NCBI GenBank assembly: GCA_009996555.1
Contig: JAACZX010000056.1
Coordinates: 1 to 9,682, forward strand
DNA: 9,682 nt
Source: Chitinophagaceae bacterium
GTDB lineage: Bacteria > Bacteroidota > Bacteroidia > Chitinophagales > Chitinophagaceae
Direction: 5' to 3'
A model generated the notes under the pieces. That model was not told where the DNA came from. It ran no database searches and saw only the letters and a program-made list of their open reading frames with translations. The position numbers and the translations under genes were made by a program. Of this stretch, positions 1 through 5,991 are shown piece by piece. The first letter of the stretch is position 1. Every line of letters begins with the position of its first letter.

Positions 1-586
1 CGGTCTGATACATTTCAAAATCGAAATAACGGTCACCCGTTGTATTCTCAATTGAAACACCACCAAACAACCAAAGAGAATCATTCGTTTCTGTACCATC
101 ACCATCCCTGCGCACATGCATAAACATGTCAAGAATCTCATTTTTGTCAGGTACACTTTGAGCAACCGGAGTTGACCACTGTTGCGGACTCATCCCGTTT
201 TTATTACTCCCCGATGCAAAGATGGTTGAATCAGTTCCATGATGGTCACGAATAAAAATACCATCGATCAGCAACATACCATTTAGCACATGAAACTGCG
301 GGTAACGCATGTTGCGGAAAAACGGATAATTGCGTGTAGCAGGTTGAGACGTGTACAATGCCACAATACTTGCTGCTCCGGTTGTGTCAATGATATACTC
401 ACCCACACCGATGCCGTTAATATTGTTCATACTGAACCAGTCATCATTACCAACCTGCAAAAAACTTTTATAAAAATTGCTTCGCAGATCACCTTCCACA
501 CCAAATCGTGCTTTGATCTGTTGTGCAGTAAGCGTTTGGTTGGTTAGAGCAACAAAGAGAAACAAACTGAGTAGAAGTTGTTTCAT
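1..586 (-). CDS. Secreted protein of unknown function, N-terminal 195 residues (C-terminus outside window)
   Basis: This open reading frame starts with ATG at 586 and stays open to the left edge of the window, so only 195 codons are visible. Residues 1-21 form a typical signal peptide: MKQ, then a Leu/Phe-rich core, then LTA before QQ. The mature part is rich in Gly, Asp and aromatic residues. It has stretches such as FGVEGDLRSN (28-37), FIRDHHGTDSTIF (111-123), PDKNEILDMF (146-155) and GGVSIENTTGDRYFDFEMYQ (175-194). From memory these resemble the N-termini of very large surface or type-IX-secreted proteins in Chitinophagaceae, but that is recognition, not a search. No enzyme motif is visible. 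The function is unknown, and any C-terminal sorting domain would lie outside the window. The start is well fixed by the signal peptide. A hairpin at 607-642 lies only 20 nt upstream of the ATG and leaves no room for a promoter after it. Confidence 0.85.
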   Translation of the reverse strand, partial: MKQLLLSLFLFVALTNQTLTAQQIKARFGVEGDLRSNFYKSFLQVGNDDWFSMNNINGIGVGEYIIDTTGAASIVALYTSQPATRNYPFFRNMRYPQFHVLNGMLLIDGIFIRDHHGTDSTIFASGSNKNGMSPQQWSTPVAQSVPDKNEILDMFMHVRRDGDGTETNDSLWLFGGVSIENTTGDRYFDFEMYQT

Positions 587-606
587 AGTAACGGATTTAA
601 ATGAAA

Positions 607-642
607 TCAAGGCTGCATACTGTAACCGTTATGCAGCCTTGA
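607..642 (-). terminator. 13-bp perfect inverted repeat, probable intrinsic terminator or attenuator
   Basis: Bases 607-619 and 630-642 are perfect inverted copies of 13 nt (TCAAGGCTGCATA on the plus strand) around a 10-nt loop. On the minus strand the hairpin begins 6 nt after the stop codon of the small secreted protein. It is followed by TTTCATTTAAA, an imperfect T-rich tail. This fits a rho-independent terminator for the gene ending at 649. The next minus-strand gene starts 20 nt further on, so leaky termination (attenuation) or RNA stabilisation is also possible. Confidence 0.75.
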
Positions 643-648
643 AAAATA

Positions 649-1050
649 TTAACCTTTACGGCTAACGATTCGGATTGTTTCAACCTCAGAATTTTCGGTT
701 GATCCATCAGCATGATGTGCTACTACACGGTAAGAGAGGTATCCAGGAAATGCACCTGTATCTCTGTACTTGTAGATAGGTTCTGTTGATGAACAACCAA
801 CTTCATCAATTTCAAAAAACCAGTTACCATCGTATGAACATTCAATGGTAAACTTGGTAACTGACGAAGGATTGGCAACAGCCCAGTTAAGTGAAACATC
901 ACTTGCCTGGCGATGAATACGGAAGTATCCAAATGCCTGACCAGAAGGGGTGTTTCCTTTGCCGTTTTTTGGGGTTGTACCACCGCCGGATTGTGCGTGT
1001 GATGCTGTGAAAGACAGCGCAAGCGCTGCAATAATGAACATTGCTTTCAT
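649..1050 (-). CDS. Small secreted protein with one fibronectin-III-like domain
   Basis: The predicted protein has 133 residues when started at the ATG at 1050. That start puts a clean signal peptide at the N-terminus: MKAMFIIAALALSFTASHA, with likely cleavage before QS at residue 20. A GTG 39 nt upstream would bury this signal, so I rejected it. After a Gly/Thr/Pro/Lys-rich linker (21-38), residues 41-130 read as a single beta-sandwich. The pattern VSLNWAVANPSSVTKFTIECS...YKYRDT...YLSYRVVAHHADGSTENSEVETIRI resembles the fibronectin type III-like domains common in exported Bacteroidota proteins. C71 and C86 are the only cysteines and could form a disulfide in the periplasm. There is no catalytic motif and no C-terminal sorting signal. 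The function is unknown. A binding or adhesion role would be inference. A hairpin follows the stop codon, and the gene is divergent from pdxA. Confidence 0.85.
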   Translation of the reverse strand: MKAMFIIAALALSFTASHAQSGGGTTPKNGKGNTPSGQAFGYFRIHRQASDVSLNWAVANPSSVTKFTIECSYDGNWFFEIDEVGCSSTEPIYKYRDTGAFPGYLSYRVVAHHADGSTENSEVETIRIVSRKG

Positions 1051-1282
1051 GGGGATTACGATTTGAGCACAAATTAAAAACGGGGTCACGCAAATCCTAA
1101 AAAACCGTCATGAATTTCCACTTAGGAACCCAACTTTTTTCCCTATGCAGATACCGTAAATACTGCACAATTTCAACGAAGAAGTTTTACCGTTATTTAA
1201 ACAAGCTGTTTTTCAACCGTTTACAAACCCTTTTCCAAAACAAACAATCCATTACATTTGTACACAACACACGCAAATAACC
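1051..1282. other. Divergent intergenic region between the small secreted protein gene and pdxA
   Basis: These 232 bases hold the regulatory regions of two divergent genes and no credible coding frame. The plus-strand promoter box for pdxA is listed separately. For the minus-strand gene, TTAATTTG (1077-1070) and TAGGATTTG (1099-1091) both approach TAnnTTTG, but neither is exact and I see no convincing -33 partner. The pentamer ACCGT occurs four times (1104-1108, 1153-1157, 1189-1193, 1216-1220). I see no RNA gene or strong hairpin. Confidence 0.6.
1253..1260 (+). promoter_or_regulatory. Bacteroidota-type -7 promoter box of pdxA
   Basis: TACATTTG matches the Bacteroidota sigma-70 -7 consensus TAnnTTTG exactly and lies 22 nt upstream of the pdxA ATG. 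Transcription would begin around 1267, giving a very short leader. The -33 region is weak: TTTT at 1231-1234 lies 18 nt upstream and there is no TTG. The match is seen; promoter activity is inferred. Confidence 0.6.
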
Positions 1283-2371
1283 ATGCAACCCGAACAAAAA
1301 CCAATAATAGGCTTCAGCTGCGGCGATCTGAACGGTATAGGTCTTGAAATAATCATCAAAGCATTGAGCGACAGCCGGATGGCAGAGCTCTGTACGCCGG
1401 TTGTTTTCGCCTCGAATAAAAGCATCAACTTTTATAAGAAAATGGTGAGCGATGCTAATTTCAATTACCAGGCAGTAAAGGATTTTGAACGGCTAAGCAC
1501 AAAATCAGTTAATGTGTTCAGTTGCTGGGAGGATGAGGTGAACATTCAGCCCGGCCAGTTAACAGCCGAAGGAGGCAGTTATGCCATTAAGTCGCTCACC
1601 GAAGCAGTGAAAGCATTAAAAGATGGCCATATTCATGCATTGGTTACCGCACCTATTCACAAGAAAAATGTACAAAGCGAAAGCTTTCCTTACACCGGCC
1701 ACACGCCATACCTGAAAGCTGCATTTGAAGCAAATGATGTGGTGATGTTTATGGTGGCAGAAAATATTAAAGTAGCACTGGTTACTGAACATATCCCGGT
1801 TGCAGAAGTAGCATCGCACATTACTAAACAAGGTATTGTGAGTAAGCTGAAGATCATGAATCAATCGTTGAAAAAAGATTTCGGCATCACAAAACCAAAA
1901 ATTGCGGTGCTGGGGCTTAACCCACATGCCGGCGATGAGGGATTGATTGGCAAAGAAGAAGCAGAAATCATTCAGCCCGCCATTAAGGAAGCCAAACAAC
2001 AGGATGTGTTTTGTTTTGGCCCTTACAGTTCCGATGCATTTTTTGCACGTGGGCAACATGAACGTTTTGATGCTGTACTGGCTATGTACCACGACCAGGG
2101 ATTGATTCCCTTTAAATCGTTAGCCATTGGTGAAGGAGTGAATTATACCGCCGGATTAAACGGCATTCGCACAAGTCCTGATCATGGAACTGCATTTGAT
2201 ATTGCAGGTAAAGGCAAGGCTGATGAATCATCGTTACGTGGAGCAGTGTTTGCAGCCATTGATATTTTCCGCAGCAGGAATGGTTATGCTGATGCACGAA
2301 AAAACCCAATGCGTAAAATGAGTGCAGCGATGCTTGCAAGAGCAGTGGATGAAAAAATTGAAGAAGAATAG
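1283..2371 (+). CDS. pdxA: 4-hydroxythreonine-4-phosphate dehydrogenase (PdxA)
   Basis: PdxA oxidises 4-phosphohydroxy-L-threonine with NAD+ in the DXP-dependent pathway of pyridoxal phosphate synthesis; the product is then used by PdxJ. The 362-residue protein is complete. The N-terminal GDLNGIGLE (14-22) is the variant of the family's GDPAGIGPE motif. The metal-binding histidines are H170 (TEHIP), H215 (LGLNPHAGD) and H270 (AMYHDQG), with the same 45- and 55-residue spacing as H166, H211 and H266 of the E. coli enzyme. The substrate-binding residues H140/T141 (TGHT), K278, N287 and R296 also align. The protein is about 30 residues longer than E. coli PdxA, largely in the region of residues 50-90. 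No DUF1537-type kinase gene is nearby, which argues against a PdxA2 phospho-threonate dehydrogenase. The gene is monocistronic, with its own promoter box and a shared terminator downstream. Confidence 0.97.
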   Translation: MQPEQKPIIGFSCGDLNGIGLEIIIKALSDSRMAELCTPVVFASNKSINFYKKMVSDANFNYQAVKDFERLSTKSVNVFSCWEDEVNIQPGQLTAEGGSYAIKSLTEAVKALKDGHIHALVTAPIHKKNVQSESFPYTGHTPYLKAAFEANDVVMFMVAENIKVALVTEHIPVAEVASHITKQGIVSKLKIMNQSLKKDFGITKPKIAVLGLNPHAGDEGLIGKEEAEIIQPAIKEAKQQDVFCFGPYSSDAFFARGQHERFDAVLAMYHDQGLIPFKSLAIGEGVNYTAGLNGIRTSPDHGTAFDIAGKGKADESSLRGAVFAAIDIFRSRNGYADARKNPMRKMSAAMLARAVDEKIEEE

Positions 2372-2422
2372 GCGTTAAAAAACAAGGCACAAGGAGCAAG
2401 TTACAAGAAGCGGACAATAGAA

Positions 2423-2450
2423 AACTGAAAACGATTAACCGTTTTCAGTT
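2423..2450. terminator. Bidirectional terminator shared by pdxA and the LolA-like gene
   Basis: Bases 2423-2433 (AACTGAAAACG) and 2440-2450 are perfect 11-bp inverted copies around a 6-nt loop. The hairpin lies between the convergent gene ends, 51 nt after the pdxA stop. On the minus strand it begins inside the TAA stop codon of the LolA-like gene (2449-2451) and is followed by TTTTCTATT, a good T-tail. The plus-strand exit has weaker T content (ATTTC), so termination of pdxA here may be less efficient. Confidence 0.8.
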
Positions 2451-3162
2451 ATTTCAGCATGGCTTCAGTTATACCTTTGTTGATGATGTATGAACTGTAG
2501 CTGATCTCTACCCTTCCTTTTTTATTTTTCGGCAGTTCAGCTTTCTTGCTGCCATCATCGTACTCAAGTGTAATTCCTTTGGGCAGTTTGTAATCTTTGG
2601 TGTTGAATGAAAACACAACTTTGTCTGGCAATCCCCACGCAGCATATTTACCAAACTGCATTTCCATATCGTACGTTCCGTTTTCTCTTGTGGTGGTACT
2701 TGCTTTACGTATCAGCAGGTTTGCTTCATCAATGTACATCGTGGTAAGCACAACATCACTGTTGTCGCTGGTGGGTAACAGCTTTACTATACGTACCGGT
2801 GTTGCTCCTAAGGTTGTTTTGCCTGCATCAATAGCGGTATAATCTTCAGTAAGCAGTAATGAACTTACGTTTACACTCACGCCACCTTTGGGCAACAACG
2901 AAACACCGCCATCACGTTTAATTGCAAAGCGGTTGGGTTTTTTGAAATAGGATTTAATGTTCGCAATGGGAGCTTTAATAAAAACCACATCGGTCTTCAT
3001 TTTTCCTGTTGCCACATAATCATTCACCTTGTCCATTTTAGCTTTTACTTTACGAATAAGCTCATCAGCAGTTTGTGCTTTGCCTGCTAAGGAAAGAAGT
3101 AAGAGATAAGAAGTAAGAATGATCTTACTGAACAATAGAGCGAAATAAAACTTATTCTTCAT
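2449..3162 (-). CDS. Periplasmic LolA-like (outer-membrane lipoprotein-sorting family) protein
   Basis: The predicted protein has 237 residues when started at ATG 3162. A signal peptide occupies residues 1-29 (MKNKFYFALLF...LLLLSLAGKA, cut before QT). An upstream in-frame TTG at 3213 would place 17 residues before the signal, so I rejected it. After an amphipathic helix (ADELIRKVKAKMDKVNDYVATGKM, 32-55) the protein is almost all beta-strand. It contains SYFKKPNRFAIK (71-82), TTMYIDEANLLIRKAS (140-155), a gap, and GLPDKVVFSFNT (177-188). This layout resembles the LolA/LppX superfamily, whose members carry lipoproteins or lipids in the periplasm. The C-terminal SSYIINKGITEAML (223-236) fits the Bacteroidota branch as I remember it. 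It is the last gene of the block, 47 nt after an ABC-2 permease, so a joint role in moving lipid-linked cargo is plausible but inferred. It is unlikely to be the housekeeping LolA, which can only be judged against the rest of the genome. Confidence 0.8.
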   Translation of the reverse strand: MKNKFYFALLFSKIILTSYLLLLSLAGKAQTADELIRKVKAKMDKVNDYVATGKMKTDVVFIKAPIANIKSYFKKPNRFAIKRDGGVSLLPKGGVSVNVSSLLLTEDYTAIDAGKTTLGATPVRIVKLLPTSDNSDVVLTTMYIDEANLLIRKASTTTRENGTYDMEMQFGKYAAWGLPDKVVFSFNTKDYKLPKGITLEYDDGSKKAELPKNKKGRVEISYSSYIINKGITEAMLK

Positions 3163-3209
3163 GATCAAGATAACATTAAACGTTAAGCCTTCAACTTTAA
3201 ACACAACAC

Positions 3210-4085
3210 TCAACTCAACACATCTTTCCGGTTAAAAATAAAGATAGCACTGCCAGTAAAAATGAAAACATGCAGCAGTAAGATACCTGCACTTCGTAAA
3301 ACAGCCGGTAAATTGCGAATGGTGCCGGGAATAGCCATTCCATCTGCATCTACTTTCATCTCAAAAAAGCCCTTCCAGCCAATCATGTGTGAGGTGAAAA
3401 AATAATCCTTTACGCTCTGGAACAACGGAATGTCAAGTGTAGTTAAAATGGTGAACACAATGATCACACTCATGGTTGCAACAATAGGCCCCAGCGAATT
3501 TTCTGCAAAAATGGAAAAGAAAAACCCAAGCGATGATACCGTTACCAATGCCAGTGCAGCAAAACCAAATGCACAGAGATAGCGCCAGAAAATATCATTG
3601 CCATTAAGAATAATGATCTCGTAGCTTTTTGCATTGATGAGCCCGTCTGTACCAAAAATGATCATGGATAAAAACAAACCAAGTATGGCGATCCAGATGA
3701 GCAGTATAACAGCATAAATAGCCGAAGCAAGAAATTTGCTTACCAGCAACTTTGTTCGGCTAACCGGTTTACTGATGAGTAAACGCAGTGTGCCCATGTT
3801 CGCTTCACCGGCAATCATATCTGCACTAACAAGCGCTACCAGCAAAGGTACATGAATTAACAAGGTTTGCAGGATTACAAAACAAACAAAATAACCGTTG
3901 AGCGGATTCCCAATTACATCAAAATTGTCTTTGATGTCCTTCAGCACAAAGTCCATATACTTTGGACCATCTACATAAATTGCCAGCTGTATCAACGATA
4001 CAATGGCCCACACAGCAATGAACGCAATGTAAGTGCGTGGCCGCTTGAACACTTTAAACAATTCAATTTTTAAAAGGCTCCACAT
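3210..4085 (-). CDS. ABC-2 type transporter permease
   Basis: This is a 291-residue inner-membrane protein started at ATG 4085, which gives MWSLLKIELFKVFKRPRTYI, a typical N-terminal cytoplasmic helix of ABC-2 permeases. The longer frame upstream lies within the ATPase gene and adds non-hydrophobic residues. Six membrane segments are visible at about 18-37, 64-87, 119-145, 168-192, 199-217 and 264-284. Between the second and third lies GEANMGTLRLLISKPVSR (93-110), a close match to the GE-x-GTL-R-L-L-S-x-PVSR coupling motif of the family that includes NosY and bacitracin-type exporters. The gene overlaps the end of the ATPase gene by 23 nt, so the two are probably translationally coupled and form one exporter, presumably as homodimers of each subunit. 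The substrate is not evident. Immunity, lipid export or lipoprotein handling are all possible. Confidence 0.92.
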   Translation of the reverse strand: MWSLLKIELFKVFKRPRTYIAFIAVWAIVSLIQLAIYVDGPKYMDFVLKDIKDNFDVIGNPLNGYFVCFVILQTLLIHVPLLVALVSADMIAGEANMGTLRLLISKPVSRTKLLVSKFLASAIYAVILLIWIAILGLFLSMIIFGTDGLINAKSYEIIILNGNDIFWRYLCAFGFAALALVTVSSLGFFFSIFAENSLGPIVATMSVIIVFTILTTLDIPLFQSVKDYFFTSHMIGWKGFFEMKVDADGMAIPGTIRNLPAVLRSAGILLLHVFIFTGSAIFIFNRKDVLS

Positions 4086-4998
4086 GCTGATTAGCTGTTG
4101 TGATCTTAAGAAAATAATCTTCCAGTGAATGACGTGCATGCACCCCCAATATGCTGATGTTTTGCTGCACAAGCCATTTGGTTAATGCAGGCACTTCTTC
4201 TTTTTTTAATTTCAGTTCAATACCGTTGACATCCACACTCATCAGTTTGGCTGCATAGCTGCTGTTGCGGATCACCTGTTCGCAAAGGACCTGATCGGAT
4301 GTTTCAATGTAAACAACAGTATCATCAGGATGAAACAACTCAGTAACAGTTCCTTCCACCAGCTTCTTTCCTTTATCAATAATGATCATCCTGTTAGCGA
4401 TCTGTTCCACTTCGCTCAACAGGTGTGATGATACCAGCACTGTTTTTTTCATCTTCTCCCGTAACATCAAAATGAGGTTCCGCATATCAGCAATGCCCTG
4501 CGGATCGAGACCATTTGTTGGTTCATCCAATATGATCAGCTCAGGGTTATGCACCAGTGCAACGGCAATTCCTAAACGCTGTTTCATCCCCTGCGAAAAT
4601 GTACGCACTTTACTCTCTGCCCTGTGCGCAAGCCCCACCAGTTCCAATTGATCCATAAACTGCTGTTTGTTTAGCTTAACAGCGCTCATTTTTGCAAACA
4701 GCTGCAACGTTTCGTACGCAGTTAAGTATTTATACAGATCGGGGCGTTCAATAACAGCGCCTGTATTACGGAGAATTTCTTTGCGATGTGTTTTCAAATC
4801 ATAACCGAAAACTTCAATGGAACCACTTGAGGGCTGTATTAACGTCAGCAACATGCGGATGGTTGTGGATTTACCGGCACCGTTCTGTCCGAGAAAACCA
4901 TACACATCTCCTTTTTGCACAGAAAAAGAAAGATCATTAACCGCAGTTAATTCACGGAATGTTTTTGTGAGGCGACTTACTTTTATTACAGATTCCAT
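4063..4998 (-). CDS. ABC-2 type transporter ATP-binding protein
   Basis: This complete 311-residue ATPase energises the overlapping permease. The motifs are intact: Walker A GQNGAGKST (37-45), signature FSQGMKQR (134-141), Walker B LIILDEP (154-160) with catalytic E159, D-loop GLDP (163-166) and switch H192 in SSH. The Q-loop position has E84 (GAVIERP) in place of glutamine, as I recall for many BcrA/CcmA-like export ATPases, so this is probably a subfamily trait and not a defect. Residues about 225-300 form the extra C-terminal domain seen in this subfamily. It starts at ATG 4998, 56 nt after the winged-helix gene, and its last 23 nt overlap the permease start. A possible weak promoter box, TATCTTTA (5033-5026, 7 of 8 to TAnnTTTG), lies in that gap without a good -33 element. 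Membership in the upstream operon is therefore likely but not certain. Confidence 0.95.
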   Translation of the reverse strand: MESVIKVSRLTKTFRELTAVNDLSFSVQKGDVYGFLGQNGAGKSTTIRMLLTLIQPSSGSIEVFGYDLKTHRKEILRNTGAVIERPDLYKYLTAYETLQLFAKMSAVKLNKQQFMDQLELVGLAHRAESKVRTFSQGMKQRLGIAVALVHNPELIILDEPTNGLDPQGIADMRNLILMLREKMKKTVLVSSHLLSEVEQIANRMIIIDKGKKLVEGTVTELFHPDDTVVYIETSDQVLCEQVIRNSSYAAKLMSVDVNGIELKLKKEEVPALTKWLVQQNISILGVHARHSLEDYFLKITTANQHVEPFKN

Positions 4999-5054
4999 AG
5001 CACTACAGCTATACTAACACTGAAGTAAAGATAAGGTTAGAACAAAACGAAAAA

Positions 5055-5339
5055 TTATTTGGGCAGATAAGTTTGTAGTGCTTTTACATAGGTTTCAAAA
5101 GCATTGATACCGGCAGGGGTTATTTTGCAGATGGTTTGCGGATAATTGTCTTTGAACTGTTTGATCACTTCCACATAGCCTGCATCTTTCAGTTTGCTGA
5201 TCTGTACACTCAGGTTACCGGCCGTAGAACCGGTTTTTTCTTTTATGAATGTAAACTCAGCTTCCTTTACCCCTATGAGCAGGCTCATAACGGCAAGGCG
5301 TAACTGCGAATGTAATATGGGATCAAGATCTTTAAACAT
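5055..5339 (-). CDS. Small winged-helix transcriptional regulator
   Basis: This is a 94-residue cytoplasmic DNA-binding protein. I chose ATG 5339 because it yields MFKDLDPILHSQLRLAVMSLL, the normal N-terminus of this single-domain family; the earlier frame lies inside the preceding gene. Helices at about 6-22 and 28-36 lead into the recognition helix TAGNLSVQISKLKDAGYVEV (39-58). A beta-wing with FKDNYPQTICKITPAG (62-77) and a C-terminal dimerisation helix (78-92) follow. The pattern matches the stand-alone winged-helix family PF13601 (ArsR/MarR-like). There is no ligand domain and no cysteine metal cluster: the only cysteine is C71. The ATG lies 1 nt after the TAG of the upstream membrane protein (TAG-C-ATG), so the two are probably made together. 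It may control this operon, with the membrane proteins as possible signal inputs; that is inference. Confidence 0.9.
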   Translation of the reverse strand: MFKDLDPILHSQLRLAVMSLLIGVKEAEFTFIKEKTGSTAGNLSVQISKLKDAGYVEVIKQFKDNYPQTICKITPAGINAFETYVKALQTYLPK

Positions 5340-5340
5340 G

Positions 5341-5991
5341 CTATGCGTTCTTTCCCGCCAGGTACTTCTTTCGTAAAACAATACCGGGAATTAACCAGGC
5401 CAGTGTTGCTGACAATGCCATTAACAGAAAATCAACTTTGGTTTCACTGAAGGCACTGATAAGAGCTGAAACCCAGCAAACAATTCCGCCAATGGTCATT
5501 AAACGAAACTTACGTGCAGCACCTGTTACTATTGTTGGATAACCATATACAAACAAGAGATATGAAGTACCGAATGTCCAAAAGTTTGGTGCATCTGTTT
5601 TACCTGTCAGCTCACGGTAATCGTTGATAACAGGATGAAGCGTATCGGCAGCAACATTGTTAATGAAATTCACTAAAAAAATTCCCACGCCAAAGCAAAG
5701 CCATACATAACCCATAATATCATCATCCCAGCCCTTTGCTTTCCGTTCACGACGTTCACGTACAGAAAGAATTATTTGTGGAATGATGGCAATTAATGCA
5801 AGCAGCCAGATATCAAACGGCAGTTCCCAGTTAAACTGAATGATGCAAAACTGCACAAGGCTGCACAGTGTAATAACAGCTCCCCACAATATGGGCCCAA
5901 TGCCGGTATCAACAAAGTCATTCTTGGCCCTGCTGATCATTTGCTGTATCAACTGCAGGCTTTCCTGTTCGGTCAATTGCTTTTCTTCCAT
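5341..5991 (-). CDS. Integral membrane protein, second copy of a tandem paralogous pair
   Basis: This 216-residue protein has about six predicted membrane segments (33-52, 58-76, 92-112, 137-156, 164-182, 187-205) and a basic loop RERRERKAKG (78-87) that probably faces the cytoplasm. The N-terminus (1-30) is an amphipathic cytosolic helix. It is clearly homologous to the gene just upstream. Shared features include SLQLIxxMISxAxNxF (11-26), LWGxVIxxCS (35-44), YGxPT (149-153), CWVxALxSxF (172-181) and W-x-x-PGxxLR (199-207). No catalytic residues or known transporter motifs are recognisable. Its start codon overlaps the stop of its paralogue by one base (TAATG), and its stop is 1 nt from the winged-helix start. 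A possible role is as half of a heterodimeric membrane sensor or as an accessory to the ABC exporter; neither is shown by the sequence. Confidence 0.88.
   Translation of the reverse strand: MEEKQLTEQESLQLIQQMISRAKNDFVDTGIGPILWGAVITLCSLVQFCIIQFNWELPFDIWLLALIAIIPQIILSVRERRERKAKGWDDDIMGYVWLCFGVGIFLVNFINNVAADTLHPVINDYRELTGKTDAPNFWTFGTSYLLFVYGYPTIVTGAARKFRLMTIGGIVCWVSALISAFSETKVDFLLMALSATLAWLIPGIVLRKKYLAGKNA

Noticed and set aside
290..665. Plus-strand frames over the left-edge gene and its upstream gap
   Set aside because: They lie opposite a long open frame with a signal peptide, have no recognisable domain, and their composition looks like antisense translation.
1051..1089. GTG start extending the small secreted protein by 13 residues
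   Set aside because: It would place MTPFLICAQIVIP before a complete signal peptide; ATG 1050 gives the standard N-terminus.
1616..2092. 158-codon minus-strand frame inside pdxA
   Set aside because: It is opposite the fully conserved PdxA coding sequence, and its Cys/His/Phe-rich composition is typical of antisense frames.
1283..2371. PdxA2-type phospho-threonate dehydrogenase
   Set aside because: There is no DUF1537 kinase or four-carbon acid catabolic neighbour, and all PdxA substrate and metal positions are present. The two cannot be fully separated without a tree.
3163..3213. TTG start extending the LolA-like protein into the permease stop codon
   Set aside because: It would add 17 residues before a complete signal peptide; ATG 3162 is better placed.
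4086..4172. Longer permease frame reaching into the ATPase gene
   Set aside because: The added 29 residues are not seen in ABC-2 permeases, and ATG 4085 gives the family-typical N-terminal helix.
4999..5054. Separate promoter for the ABC genes
   Set aside because: TATCTTTA at 5033-5026 matches 7 of 8 positions of the -7 box, but there is no -33 element at the right distance; I kept it only as a remark under the ATPase.
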